From: a bacterium
GTDB taxonomy: Bacteria > Bacillota > Clostridia > Lachnospirales > Lachnospiraceae
Reading direction: 5' to 3'
Length of the DNA stretch: 42,543 nt
NCBI GenBank assembly: GCA_023666335.1
Contig: JAMPCE010000018.1
Location: 1-42,543, forward strand
A program made the position numbers and the translations under genes. Below the pieces are notes generated by a model that was not told the origin of the DNA, did not search any database, and was given only the letters and a program-made list of their open reading frames with translations. Shown here piece after piece: positions 24,052 through 32,984 of the stretch (position 1 is the first letter of the stretch; each line of letters opens with the position of its first letter).

Positions 24052-24667
24052 GATAAAAGAGAAGATCCGGCGGCTGACGGAGGGAAAGAAACTCAGAAAA
24101 GATCAATGTCTGGTGCTCGTTCTGATCGGAATGCTTTTGTGTGTGATCTCTCTTCCGACAGAAAAAGAAACAACAAAGTCCCATCTATGGGACACAGCGG
24201 ATGCTAAGATAGAAAACGAACAGACGTTCGAAAGCGAGGAGGCGGGCGGGGAGAGCGGAAGTTATGCGGCGCGCTGGGAAGAAAAACTGGAGGAGAGCCT
24301 GCGCGAAGTGGAGGGCGCGGGGCAGGTGCGGGTGCTGATCACGCTGGCAGGGTCGGAGGAACAGATTTTGACGCGGGACGGCAGGGAAGAGGTTTCCGAT
24401 ACGATCGAGAAAGATGCGGCGGGCGGGAGCCGCCATGTGTCGGAGACGATCATGGATAAGAGCGTAGTCAGGACTGTGGATGAACGGGGAGAGGAAGTGC
24501 CGCTCGTTGTCAGGACGATCGCGCCCGAAGTGGAGGGCGTGGTGGTGATTGCGCAGGGGGCAGGCAGCGCGCAGGTGCGCAGGGACATAATCGAGGCGAT
24601 TCAGGTATTATTTGAAATAGACATGAATAGAATAGCAATAATTAAAATGAAAACAAATAATCAGTGA
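24044..24667 (+). CDS. spoIIIAG: Stage III sporulation protein AG
   Basis: A 207-residue protein with a single membrane segment (CLVLVLIGMLLCVISL, residues 27-42) and an extracytoplasmic ring-forming domain. Its conserved elements are GAGQVRVLITLAGSEEQI, VRTIAPEVEGVVVIAQGAG and the final AIQVLFEIDMNRI. SpoIIIAG assembles into a large ring in the intermembrane space. GGAGGTGAG lies 8 bases before the ATG. Confidence 0.95.
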   Translation: MGEIKEKIRRLTEGKKLRKDQCLVLVLIGMLLCVISLPTEKETTKSHLWDTADAKIENEQTFESEEAGGESGSYAARWEEKLEESLREVEGAGQVRVLITLAGSEEQILTRDGREEVSDTIEKDAAGGSRHVSETIMDKSVVRTVDERGEEVPLVVRTIAPEVEGVVVIAQGAGSAQVRRDIIEAIQVLFEIDMNRIAIIKMKTNNQ

Positions 24668-24680
24668 AGGGGAGAAGAAA

Positions 24681-25394
24681 TTGAAAAATATGATCAAGAA
24701 GAACCAGATGATGATCACAGCGCTCGCGATCATGATCGCAGTAGCGGGATACCTGAATTTTGCGGGGACGAAAGTGACGGACGAGACACTTATGAGTGTG
24801 AGCGGCAGCGTGGACACGGCGGCGTCTGTGCAGACGGACGGGGAGACTGATTACGCGGCGCTCTTAGATCTCTCCGACGAAGATATCGAACAGGCGGCAG
24901 GCGATATCGAGAGTCTGGACAGCGACGTGACGCTGGCACAGGACGGCAGTGTGGATGAGGAACTGGCGCAGGCGCTTGCCGAGGAGCAGATGGATGAGGT
25001 GCCGGGCGAGGCAGTCTTTACTTCGGCGCAGACGACGTCCGCGCTCTCCGGAGCAAAGGTCGAAAAGGAGCAGACCCGCCTGCAGAATAAGGAGACGCTC
25101 TTAGAGATCATCAACAATGCCAATATCAGCGAGACCCAGAAGCAGGACGCCGTAAACAGCATGATCTCCATGACGGATATCGCGGAGAAAGAGACGGCGG
25201 CGGAGATCCTGCTGGAGGCAAAGGGCTTTGACGACGCCATCGTCAGTATCGACGGGGAGAGCGTGGACGTGGTCGTGAATACGGCGGAGCTGTCGGAAGC
25301 GCAGCGCGCGCAGATCGAGGATATCGTGATCCGTAAGACGGGGGTGAGCGCGGACGCCATCGTGATCAGTACCGTAAGTGCGGATACGAAATGA
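24681..25394 (+). CDS. spoIIIAH: Stage III sporulation protein AH
   Basis: A 237-residue protein. The N-terminal membrane segment is MMITALAIMIAVAGYLNFAG. A long acidic linker follows, then the ring-building motif domain (about 140-237) with NANISETQKQDAVNSM, AKGFDDAIVSIDG and the final DAIVISTV. SpoIIIAH contacts forespore SpoIIQ. Initiation is probably at TTG (24681), with AGGGGAG 6 bases upstream; an ATG at 24690 is too far from that site. It is the last gene of the operon. Confidence 0.94.
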   Translation: MKNMIKKNQMMITALAIMIAVAGYLNFAGTKVTDETLMSVSGSVDTAASVQTDGETDYAALLDLSDEDIEQAAGDIESLDSDVTLAQDGSVDEELAQALAEEQMDEVPGEAVFTSAQTTSALSGAKVEKEQTRLQNKETLLEIINNANISETQKQDAVNSMISMTDIAEKETAAEILLEAKGFDDAIVSIDGESVDVVVNTAELSEAQRAQIEDIVIRKTGVSADAIVISTVSADTK

Positions 25395-25440
25395 GGCGGA
25401 AAATAAACTGCCGTAAGTGTGTGCACGCAGACGGATTTTG

Positions 25441-25449
25441 TGATACAAT
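25441..25449 (+). promoter_or_regulatory. Possible extended -10 promoter for deoB
   Basis: TGA directly followed by TACAAT (25444-25449), with no good -35. Initiation would fall near 25456, leaving a leader of about 148 bases that contains the triple-hairpin element. Confidence 0.4.
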
Positions 25450-25467
25450 CTGACACAGGGAGGCGAT

Positions 25468-25566
25468 GATTGAAAAATAAGTCTGATGACCTTATTTTTC
25501 AATCTCGAGTTTGTGCCGGAGCCACAAACTCGGAATCGCAGAGCAGAATTTGAGATTCTGCTCGCG
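25468..25566 (+). repeat. Element of three consecutive perfect hairpins
   Basis: Hairpin 1: a 14-bp perfect stem (25468-25481 with 25491-25504), 9-base loop. Hairpin 2: a 10-bp perfect stem CGAGTTTGTG / CACAAACTCG (25506-25515 with 25523-25532), 7-base loop. Hairpin 3: a 9-bp perfect stem GAGCAGAAT / ATTCTGCTC (25541-25549 with 25555-25563), 5-base loop, extendable by CGC/GCG across a bulged A to 25566. None is followed by a T tract, so they are not ordinary terminators. It looks like a compact palindromic repeat or a structured leader. Confidence 0.7.
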
Positions 25567-25603
25567 CGTCTCCGCAAAAATCGCTCCGACGTGGAGGCAA
25601 AAG

Positions 25604-26758
25604 ATGAAGAGAGTATTTCTGATCGTGCTGGACAGTTTTGGAATCGGGGAGATGGAGGATGCGGCAGCGTACGGGGATAAAGGGACGAATACCCTGCGCT
25701 CCGTCTCCGCAAGCCCCGCGTTTTCGATGCCGAACATGGGGAAGCTGGGACTGTTTAATTTAGACGGCGTGACCTGCGGCGAAAAAGTGGAGGCGCCCGC
25801 GGCGCGGATCGCCCGTATGAAAGAGGCTTCCAGAGGGAAAGATACCACGATAGGCCACTGGGAGATTGCGGGGATCCTGTCGAGAGAGCCGTTACCCACC
25901 TATCCGGACGGTTTTCCGCAGGAGGTGCTTGCGGCGTTTTCGGAACGCACCGGGCGCGGTGTGCTCTGCAACAAGCCCTATTCCGGGACGGCGGTAATCC
26001 AGGAATATGGGGATGCGCACAGGGAGACGGGAGACCTTATCGTGTACACTTCCGCCGACAGTGTGTTTCAGATCGCGGCGCATGAGGATATCGTTCCGGT
26101 GGAACAGCTCTATGAGTACTGCCGGATCGCACGCGAGATCTTACAGGGAAAGCATGGCGTGGGGCGCGTGATCGCCAGACCCTTTACCGGGTCATGCAGC
26201 GGCCAGTATACCAGAACGCCCCGCAGACATGATTTCTCCCTGCTTCCGCCGGGGACGACCATGCTGGATCAGTTGGAGGCGTCCGGCAGATCGGTGATCT
26301 CCGTGGGAAAGATCAAGGATATCTTCGCGGGGAGAGGGATCACGGAAGCGGTGTACACGAAAGGAAACGAAGAGGGGATCGAGCGGACGCTCGAATACCT
26401 GGAGAAAGATTTTGAGGGGCTCTGTTTTGTCAATCTGGTGGATTATGATATGCTCTACGGGCACAGAAACGATGTGGACGGCTATGCGAAAGCGCTGACT
26501 TATTTTGACGGACGGCTTCCCGAGATCATGGGCAGGCTTGGTGAGGAGGATATCCTGATGATCACGGCGGATCACGGCTGCGATCCGGGCTACACGGCCT
26601 CCACAGACCATTCGAGAGAACACACGCCCTTTTTGATGTACGGAAAAAATGTTGCGCCGGGCAATCTGGGAACCAGAGAGACCTTTGCGGACATTGGCGC
26701 CACTGTGCTTGCCTATTTTGGGATCGAGCCGGCATTTTCCGGCACATCCATGCTCTGA
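25604..26758 (+). CDS. deoB: Phosphopentomutase
   Basis: A 384-residue enzyme that interconverts (deoxy)ribose 1-phosphate and 5-phosphate in nucleoside catabolism and salvage. It has the alkaline-phosphatase fold: metal ligands in VLDSFGIGE at the N-terminus, the active-site Thr in KDTTIGHWEI, and late metal sites in ITADHGCDP and DHSREHTPF. GTGGAGGCAAAAG precedes the ATG at 25604; the open frame extends upstream through the hairpin element but without a plausible start. No other deo genes are adjacent. Confidence 0.96.
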   Translation: MKRVFLIVLDSFGIGEMEDAAAYGDKGTNTLRSVSASPAFSMPNMGKLGLFNLDGVTCGEKVEAPAARIARMKEASRGKDTTIGHWEIAGILSREPLPTYPDGFPQEVLAAFSERTGRGVLCNKPYSGTAVIQEYGDAHRETGDLIVYTSADSVFQIAAHEDIVPVEQLYEYCRIAREILQGKHGVGRVIARPFTGSCSGQYTRTPRRHDFSLLPPGTTMLDQLEASGRSVISVGKIKDIFAGRGITEAVYTKGNEEGIERTLEYLEKDFEGLCFVNLVDYDMLYGHRNDVDGYAKALTYFDGRLPEIMGRLGEEDILMITADHGCDPGYTASTDHSREHTPFLMYGKNVAPGNLGTRETFADIGATVLAYFGIEPAFSGTSML

Positions 26759-26781
26759 GAGACTGTTTGGAGGATAAAAAC

Positions 26782-28374
26782 GTGGGAAAGTATGCGGAAG
26801 AGATAAACAAGAGAAGAACCTTTGCCATCATTTCACACCCGGATGCGGGGAAGACGACCCTTACGGAGAAATTCCTGCTCTACGGGGGCGCCATCAATCT
26901 TGCGGGCAGTGTCAAGGGAAAGGCTACGGCAAGACACGCGGTCTCCGACTGGATGGAGATCGAGAAAGAGAGAGGAATCTCCGTGACTTCCTCCGTGCTG
27001 CAATTTGGCTATGACGGGTTCTGCGTCAATATTCTGGACACGCCGGGGCATCAGGATTTCTCGGAGGATACTTACAGGACTTTGATGGCGGCGGATTCTG
27101 CGGTGATGGTCATTGACGCTTCCAAGGGCGTGGAGGCGCAGACGAGAAAGCTGTTCAAGGTGTGCGTGATGCGCCATATCCCGATCTTTACCTTTATCAA
27201 TAAGCTGGACAGAGATGCAAACGATACGTTTGCATTGCTGGACGAGATCGAGAAAGAACTGGGGATCGCTACCTGTCCCGTCAACTGGCCGATCGGCTCC
27301 GGTAAGAATTTTAAGGGCGTCTACGAGCGGGAGAGCCGGTGCGTGATCACTTACGCCGATACGGAAAAGGGGACGAAAGAGGGACAGGCTACCAGGATCC
27401 CCATGACGGATACGGCGGCGCTGGAGGCGCAGATCGGGGAGGAGGCGCTCTCGCTCTTAAACGACGAGATCGAGCTTCTGGACGGCGCGAGCGCTCCCTT
27501 TTCGCTGGAGCAGGTGCAGGCGGGGGATCTGACGCCGGTGTTTTTCGGGTCGGCGCTCACAAATTTCGGCGTGGAGATCTTTTTGCAGCACTTCCTGAAA
27601 ATGACGACGACGCCGCTTCCGCGCAAGGCGGATATCGGTCTGATCGACCCGGTGGAACATGAGTTTTCGGCATTTGTCTTTAAGATCCAGGCAAATATGA
27701 ACAAAGCCCACCGCGACCGCATTGCCTTTATGCGGATCTGTTCGGGGCGGTTTGACGTGAATGCGGAAGTAAAACATGTGCAGGGCGGGAAAGTGATGCG
27801 CCTTTCCCAGCCCCAGCAGATACAGGCATCCGAGAGAAAGATCTTAAGCGAGGCTTACGCGGGGGATATCATCGGCGTTTTCGATCCGGGGATCTTCTCC
27901 ATCGGCGATACCATCTGTATGCCGGGGGAACAGTTTGCTTATGAGGGGATTCCTACGTTTGCGCCGGAGCATTTTGCCAGAGTCAGGCAGATGGATACCA
28001 TGAAGCGCAAGCAGTTTGTCAAGGGTATCATGCAGATCGCGCAGGAGGGCGCGATCCAGATCTTTCAGGAGTTCAATACGGGCATGGAGGAGATCATCGT
28101 GGGCGTGGTGGGCGTATTGCAGTTCGATGTGCTCAAATACCGCCTGGAGAACGAGTATAACGTGGAGATCAAATTGGAGAATCTGCCCTACGGGCATATT
28201 CGCTGGATCGAAAATCAGGATATCGATCTGGACAGGCTTACGGGCACTTCGGATATGAAAAAGATAAAGGACTTAAAGGACCGTCCGCTTCTTCTCTTTG
28301 TCAACCAGTGGAGTATCGGTATGACGCTTGAGAGGAACGAGGGGCTGGTTCTCTCGGAGTTTGGGAAAAACTGA
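26782..28374 (+). CDS. prfC: Peptide chain release factor 3
   Basis: A 530-residue translational GTPase that recycles RF1/RF2 from the ribosome. G1 is ISHPDAGKTTL, switch region ERGISVTSSV, G3 DTPGHQDFSEDTYRTL, G4 INKLDRDA, then EF-G-like domain II and the RF3 C-terminal domain with VGVVGVLQFDVLKYRLENEY. The start is GTG at 26782, with GGAGG 8 bases upstream; an in-frame TTG at 26767 overlaps that ribosome site. It follows deoB after 23 bases. Confidence 0.96.
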   Translation: MGKYAEEINKRRTFAIISHPDAGKTTLTEKFLLYGGAINLAGSVKGKATARHAVSDWMEIEKERGISVTSSVLQFGYDGFCVNILDTPGHQDFSEDTYRTLMAADSAVMVIDASKGVEAQTRKLFKVCVMRHIPIFTFINKLDRDANDTFALLDEIEKELGIATCPVNWPIGSGKNFKGVYERESRCVITYADTEKGTKEGQATRIPMTDTAALEAQIGEEALSLLNDEIELLDGASAPFSLEQVQAGDLTPVFFGSALTNFGVEIFLQHFLKMTTTPLPRKADIGLIDPVEHEFSAFVFKIQANMNKAHRDRIAFMRICSGRFDVNAEVKHVQGGKVMRLSQPQQIQASERKILSEAYAGDIIGVFDPGIFSIGDTICMPGEQFAYEGIPTFAPEHFARVRQMDTMKRKQFVKGIMQIAQEGAIQIFQEFNTGMEEIIVGVVGVLQFDVLKYRLENEYNVEIKLENLPYGHIRWIENQDIDLDRLTGTSDMKKIKDLKDRPLLLFVNQWSIGMTLERNEGLVLSEFGKN

Positions 28375-28437
28375 GGCGGGAGCGTGTCGAAAATCCTGCC
28401 AAAAAGTGCGGACAGGGATCCGAAAGGAGGGCTGCTT

Positions 28438-29628
28438 ATGAAAAAAACAGGCGTGTTGTTATTTAGTATGCTGCTGCTGACGGGTACCCTCCTTTCCATT
28501 TCATGGAACCTGCCGGAGCGGGAGAGCAGCTTCTATCGGCAGGAGGAGACAGGCGCCGGGCAGACGGTGCAGAAGCTGCCGGAACAGGTGCTTGCCCGGA
28601 CAGACGATGCGCTGCGAAAAGACCAGGAAAACTGTTACGCGTTCGCACAGCTTGCGGAGGAGGAACAGGACCTCTATCTGGAAATTTTGGATGCCCTGCT
28701 CTATTTTCGGGAGAATGTGAGGCTTTCAAGCTGTGATAAGGATCTGATCTCCCGAACCTTTCAGTGCGTGTTGAACGATCATCCGGAGATCTTCTATGTG
28801 GACGGCTACACTTACACCGAATACACGCTGGGGACGCTCTTAAAAAAGATCACGTTTACCGGAAGTTACAACATTAGCAGGGAAGAAGCGGCGCAAAAGC
28901 AGACACAGATAGAAAATTATGTAAACCAATGTCTGGTAGGTCTCCCGAAAGATGCCGACGAATATGAAACAGTAAAATATATCTATGAATATCTGATCCA
29001 TCACACAGACTATGACGCGGCGGCAAAGGACAGCCAGAATATCTGTTCTGTCTTTTTGGAGAGGAAGTCGGTCTGTCAGGGATATGCGAAAGCGACACAG
29101 TATCTCTTAAACCGCGCGGGGATCGAATCGACCCTGGTGCTTGGGCGGGTCGTGGGCGGCGAGGGCCATGCCTGGAATCTGGTGCGGATCGACGGGGCAT
29201 ACTACTATGTGGACACCACCTGGGGGGACGCTTCCTACCAGGCGGCGGGCAGCAGTTATCCTGCGGGAAAGATTCCTACCATCAATTATGACTATCTTTG
29301 TGTGACGACGGAGCAGATGGAGCAGACACATACGTTTGACAATGTGGTCGAGCTGCCTGTCTGCACCGCCACGGATGCAAACTACTATGTGCGGGAGGGC
29401 GTTTATTTTACGGATTGGGATGAGGAGAAAGTCGAGCGGATCTTTGCGGACAGCTATCGAAAAGGGGAGGCGTATGTGACCTTAAAGTGCGCCGGACCGT
29501 CTGTTTATCAGAAGATGCGGGGGACGCTGATCGATGAGCAGGAGATTTTTCGATATCTGGACTGTCAGGGCGGTTCGGTGTCCTATGTGGAGAATGAAAA
29601 ACAGTACAGCTTAAGCTTCTGGCTGTAG
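28438..29628 (+). CDS. Exported transglutaminase-like protein
   Basis: A 396-residue protein. The N-terminal signal peptide or anchor is KKTGVLLFSMLLLTGTLLSI. A transglutaminase-like domain holds Cys in KSVCQGYAKATQYLL, His in GEGHAWNLVRID and Asp in YYVDTTWGD, the full papain-like triad. The last 100 residues form an unassigned domain. Such proteins may be proteases or cross-linkers at the cell surface; the substrate is unknown. GAAAGGAGGGCTGCTT precedes the ATG at 28438, while the open frame's earlier start has no site. It stands between prfC and the Asp23 gene. Confidence 0.82.
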   Translation: MKKTGVLLFSMLLLTGTLLSISWNLPERESSFYRQEETGAGQTVQKLPEQVLARTDDALRKDQENCYAFAQLAEEEQDLYLEILDALLYFRENVRLSSCDKDLISRTFQCVLNDHPEIFYVDGYTYTEYTLGTLLKKITFTGSYNISREEAAQKQTQIENYVNQCLVGLPKDADEYETVKYIYEYLIHHTDYDAAAKDSQNICSVFLERKSVCQGYAKATQYLLNRAGIESTLVLGRVVGGEGHAWNLVRIDGAYYYVDTTWGDASYQAAGSSYPAGKIPTINYDYLCVTTEQMEQTHTFDNVVELPVCTATDANYYVREGVYFTDWDEEKVERIFADSYRKGEAYVTLKCAGPSVYQKMRGTLIDEQEIFRYLDCQGGSVSYVENEKQYSLSFWL

Positions 29629-29668
29629 GGGACCTGAAAGTGATATGGGTAACGGGCAGGAATGGGAC

Positions 29669-29697
29669 TAGGCAAAAAAGGGAAATTTTGCTATACT
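29669..29697 (+). promoter_or_regulatory. Promoter of the Asp23-nusB-xseA operon
   Basis: TAGGCA at 29669-29674, a 17-base spacer and TATACT at 29692-29697, 35 bases before the Asp23 gene start. No hairpin terminator is visible between the previous gene and this site. Confidence 0.55.
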
Positions 29698-29732
29698 GAA
29701 AGCATTAAGCCAAACATTGAGGAGGACGTGGG

Positions 29733-30122
29733 ATGAGCATGGAACAGGAAGCGGAAAAGAACGGATATGAATCACAGGCGGAAAGGATCGGCACGGTCAA
29801 GATCGCGGACGATGTGGTAGCGATGATCGCCGCGCTCGCAGCGACGGAAGTGGAGGGCGTTGCGGCGATGGCAGGCAATCTCACCAATGAGCTGCTCAGT
29901 CGGGTGGGCGTCAGAGGTCTCTCCAGAGGAGCCAGAGTGGAAGTGTCCGGAGAAAAGGTGAAAGCGGAACTTGCCATCGTCATGGAGTACGGTTATAATA
30001 TTCCGGCTACCTGCCAGAAAGTGCAGAGCAAGGTAAAGAATGCGATAGAGAATATGACGGGGCTGGAGGTGCAGGATGTGAACATCCGCATCGCCGGAAT
30101 CAACGTGACGAAAGAAAAATAG
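29733..30122 (+). CDS. Asp23/Gls24 family envelope stress protein
   Basis: A 129-residue protein of the Asp23/Gls24 (YqhY) family: GTVKIADDVVAMIAALAATE, then VEGVAAMAG, and the C-terminal GLEVQDVNIRIAGINV. In Firmicutes this gene commonly precedes nusB, and YqhY affects fatty-acid synthesis in Bacillus. It is cytoplasmic, with no membrane segment. GAGGAGG lies 7 bases before the ATG. Confidence 0.93.
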   Translation: MSMEQEAEKNGYESQAERIGTVKIADDVVAMIAALAATEVEGVAAMAGNLTNELLSRVGVRGLSRGARVEVSGEKVKAELAIVMEYGYNIPATCQKVQSKVKNAIENMTGLEVQDVNIRIAGINVTKEK

Positions 30123-30136
30123 GGCGAGTGGCAGTT

Positions 30137-30532
30137 ATGAGCAGGAGAGAGTTGCGGGAACAGATCTTTAAGCTGTTGTTCCGCGTGGAATTTAATAAGA
30201 TGGAGGATATGACGGAGCAGGAGGAACTGTTCTTTGAGGAAGAGGGCGCCGCGAAAGACGCAGATGCCGTTTATGTTTCCGGGAAATATCATAAAATATC
30301 CGAGAAACTGCCTGAGATCGACGCGCAGTTAAATGAGAAAGCGTTAGGCTGGGACACCGGAAGGATGAGTAAGGTAGACCTGACGATCTTAAGGCTGGCG
30401 GTCTATGAGATCCGCTATGACGAGGATGTGCCCACGGGCGTCGCGATTAACGAGGCGGTGGAACTTGCCAAGAAATACGGGCAGGATGCTTCTTTCGGCT
30501 TTGTGAACGGCGTTTTGGCTAAGTTTGCATAA
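30137..30532 (+). CDS. nusB: Transcription antitermination factor NusB
   Basis: A 131-residue all-helical protein that binds boxA RNA with S10 (NusE) during rRNA antitermination. Recognised by MSRRELREQIFKLLFRVEF at the N-terminus, KVDLTILRLAVYEIRYDEDVP and the closing AVELAKKYGQDASFGFVNGVL. The ATG at 30137 gives the family N-terminus; a GTG at 30128 is in frame but less likely. It precedes xseA by 8 bases. Confidence 0.95.
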   Translation: MSRRELREQIFKLLFRVEFNKMEDMTEQEELFFEEEGAAKDADAVYVSGKYHKISEKLPEIDAQLNEKALGWDTGRMSKVDLTILRLAVYEIRYDEDVPTGVAINEAVELAKKYGQDASFGFVNGVLAKFA

Positions 30533-30540
30533 GGAGCGGT

Positions 30541-31803
30541 ATGCAGAATATATACACGGTTGCACAGGTCAATTCTTACATCAAAAATATGTTCACGCAG
30601 GATTTTATGCTGCAAAAGGTGCGTATCCGGGGGGAGGTCAGTAACTGCAAGTACCATACCTCCGGTCACATTTATTTTACGCTGAAAGATGCGAAGAGTA
30701 CCATATCATGCGTTATGTTTTCCTCGGACAGGAGAGGGCTTCCTTTCCGCATGGAGGAAGGACAGCAGGTTGTCGCAAGCGGCACGGTGGATGTCTACGA
30801 GCGCGATGGGAAGTACCAGCTTTATGCCAGACAGATCGAACTGGACGGGATCGGCGCGCTGTATGAGCGGTATGAACGGTTAAAAACGGAACTGGCGGAG
30901 CGGGGGATGTTTGCCGAACAGTATAAACAGCCGATTCCCCGCTATGTGAAAAGACTCGGCGTGGTGACGGCTGAGACGGGAGCGGCAGTCCGCGATATCA
31001 TAAATGTGGCGTCCAGAAGAAATCCCTATGTACAGATCATCCTCTATCCGGCGATCGTACAGGGCGAGGCGGCAGTGCCCAGCATTATAAACGGTATTCA
31101 TGCGATGGAACGGCAGCAGGTGGATCTGATCATCGTGGGCAGAGGCGGCGGTTCGATCGAGGATCTCTGGGCATTCAATGAGGAGGCGGTGGCGCAGGCC
31201 ATCTTTGACTGCCCGATTCCCGTTATCTCAGCGGTCGGGCATGAGACGGACGTGACGATCACGGATTTTGTGGCGGACCTGCGGGCGCCGACTCCCTCTG
31301 CGGCGGCGGAACTGGCGGTCTGCGATTTCGGGCAGCTTACGGAGCAGATGACAGAGTATGCTTACACGATGCGGCATCTTTGCGAGAGGACGATCCGAAA
31401 CTGTCGGGGCAGGGCGGAGCAGTATGCCGTGCGTTTGAAATATGCGAGTCCCCTGTCGATGCTGCGTATGAGAAAGACGCAGGCGCTCTCCTTTGAGGAG
31501 CATCTGCAGGCGGCTATGGCGGGACGGCTGCAGACTGCGAGACACAGGCTTGCCCTTTATGCGGAGCAGATGAAAGGGCTTTCCCCGCTGGACAAGCTGA
31601 GTCAGGGATACGCCTATGTGTCGGATGCCTCCGGCAAAACGGTCTCCTCCGTAGGGCAGGTGGCGGCGGGAGATGAGATCAGCGTCTATGTGCGGGACGG
31701 AAAGGTAGCTGCCTGCGTGACAGCGACAGAGGAACGGCTGCCGGAAGCCGGTCGGACAGTTGATGCGGCGGAAGAAAAACAGGGAGAAGCGGCGGATGGC
31801 TAA
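30541..31803 (+). CDS. xseA: Exodeoxyribonuclease VII large subunit
   Basis: A 420-residue subunit of exonuclease VII, which degrades single-stranded DNA. The N-terminal OB fold (1-100) has VRIRGEVSNCKYHTSGHIYF. The catalytic region has GVVTAETGAAVRDIINVASRRNP, IIVGRGGGSIEDLWAFN and the signature SAVGHETDVTITDFVADLRA followed by PTPSAAAE. The C-terminal coiled-coil region follows. It overlaps xseB by 8 bases. Confidence 0.97.
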   Translation: MQNIYTVAQVNSYIKNMFTQDFMLQKVRIRGEVSNCKYHTSGHIYFTLKDAKSTISCVMFSSDRRGLPFRMEEGQQVVASGTVDVYERDGKYQLYARQIELDGIGALYERYERLKTELAERGMFAEQYKQPIPRYVKRLGVVTAETGAAVRDIINVASRRNPYVQIILYPAIVQGEAAVPSIINGIHAMERQQVDLIIVGRGGGSIEDLWAFNEEAVAQAIFDCPIPVISAVGHETDVTITDFVADLRAPTPSAAAELAVCDFGQLTEQMTEYAYTMRHLCERTIRNCRGRAEQYAVRLKYASPLSMLRMRKTQALSFEEHLQAAMAGRLQTARHRLALYAEQMKGLSPLDKLSQGYAYVSDASGKTVSSVGQVAAGDEISVYVRDGKVAACVTATEERLPEAGRTVDAAEEKQGEAADG

Positions 31804-32032
31804 GAAGAAAGAGGAAACAGAGAAAAAAGAACAGGTGTTATCTTTAGAGGAGGCGTTTGCGCAGATCGAGGATGTGATCGCGAATCTGGAGACGGAGGAG
31901 ATCACCCTGGAGGAATCTTTTGCACAGTATCACCGGGGGATGGCGCTCCTTGCGCATTGCAATGAGACGATCGACCGGGTGGAGAAAAAAGTGTTAAAGA
32001 TTAGCGAGGACGGTGGACTGGATGAATTTTGA
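31796..32032 (+). CDS. xseB: Exodeoxyribonuclease VII small subunit
   Basis: A 78-residue helical subunit that multimerises on XseA. The signature is LSLEEAFAQIEDVIANLE followed by LEESFAQYHRGMALL. The ATG at 31796 has GGGAGAAG upstream and overlaps the xseA stop; earlier in-frame starts lie in xseA without a site. It overlaps ispA by 11 bases. Confidence 0.96.
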   Translation: MAKKKEETEKKEQVLSLEEAFAQIEDVIANLETEEITLEESFAQYHRGMALLAHCNETIDRVEKKVLKISEDGGLDEF

Positions 32033-32972
32033 CGGGGAACTGGAGAAAAGAAAGAAACGGGTGGAGGCGGTGCTTACGGCATATCTGCCGGAGACGGCGG
32101 GCAGGCAGAGTATGGTGCTCGATGCCATGCGGTATGCCGTGTCTGCGGGCGGGAAGCGCCTGCGTCCCATCCTGATGGCGGAGAGCGCGGCGCTCTTTAC
32201 AGAGGAGAAGGAGGTGTGGCGGGAAGAAAACGCTGCGCCTGCAAAGACACTTGCGGGCGGCGCGCTGCCTCCGTTCATGGCTGCCATAGAGTTTATCCAT
32301 ACCTATTCCCTAATCCATGACGACCTTCCGGCGCTGGACAATGACGATTACCGCAGGGGCAGGAAGACGACCCATGTGGTCTACGGGGAGGATATCGCCG
32401 TGATCGCGGGGGACGGGCTTTTGAATCTGGCTTTTGAGACGGCGCTTCGCGGTTTCGGAAAAGCGGTGACAATGGAGGACTACCAGCGGGTCGAGTGCGC
32501 GATGAACATTCTCGGCAGGAAAGCGGGCGTCTACGGTATGATCGGCGGCCAGTGCGCGGATCTTGTGGCGGAGAGACCGGAGAATCCGCCGACGGAGGAG
32601 ACGCTTCTCTATATCCATAAGAATAAGACCGCCGCCCTGATCCAGGCGGCAATGACGATAGGCGCCGTTCTTGCGGGAGCGGATGAGGGAGCAGCGGTGC
32701 AGCTTGAAAAATGCGCGGAAAATATTGGCGTGGCTTTCCAGATCCAGGACGATATTCTGGATGTGATAAGCAGTACAGAGGTGCTGGGGAAGCCCGTCGG
32801 GAGCGATGAAAAGAATCATAAGCTTACCTATGTGGCGATGCACGGTCTGGAGGAGTCCGGGAAGCAGGTGAAGACCTTGTCCGAGGAGGCGCTTGCCATT
32901 CTCCGCTCTTTCCCGCGGGGCAGCGAATTTCTGGAAACGCTGGTGGAGCGGCTGATTTACAGAGAAAAGTAA
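32022..32972 (+). CDS. ispA: Polyprenyl (farnesyl-type) diphosphate synthase
   Basis: A 316-residue trans-prenyltransferase condensing IPP with allylic diphosphates. The first Asp-rich motif DDLPALDND is at residues 100-108 and the second DDILD at 243-247. GGKRLRP near residue 43 binds IPP, and the aromatic and chain-length region precedes the first motif (FIHTYSLIH). Length and operon place suggest farnesyl or geranylgeranyl product. The ATG at 32022 has GGTGG 5 bases upstream; an in-frame GTG at 32013 is the alternative. It overlaps xseB and precedes dxs by 12 bases. Confidence 0.94.
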   Translation: MNFDGELEKRKKRVEAVLTAYLPETAGRQSMVLDAMRYAVSAGGKRLRPILMAESAALFTEEKEVWREENAAPAKTLAGGALPPFMAAIEFIHTYSLIHDDLPALDNDDYRRGRKTTHVVYGEDIAVIAGDGLLNLAFETALRGFGKAVTMEDYQRVECAMNILGRKAGVYGMIGGQCADLVAERPENPPTEETLLYIHKNKTAALIQAAMTIGAVLAGADEGAAVQLEKCAENIGVAFQIQDDILDVISSTEVLGKPVGSDEKNHKLTYVAMHGLEESGKQVKTLSEEALAILRSFPRGSEFLETLVERLIYREK

Positions 32973-32984
32973 GGGGTGTACGAT

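Noticed and set aside
25468..25566. Hairpin element as a CRISPR repeat or plain terminator
   Set aside because: The three stems differ in sequence, there are no spacers, and no T tract follows any stem.
25511..25603. N-terminal extension of deoB through the hairpin element
   Set aside because: The ribosome site GTGGAGG and the standard family N-terminus MKRVFLIVLDSFG place the start at 25604.
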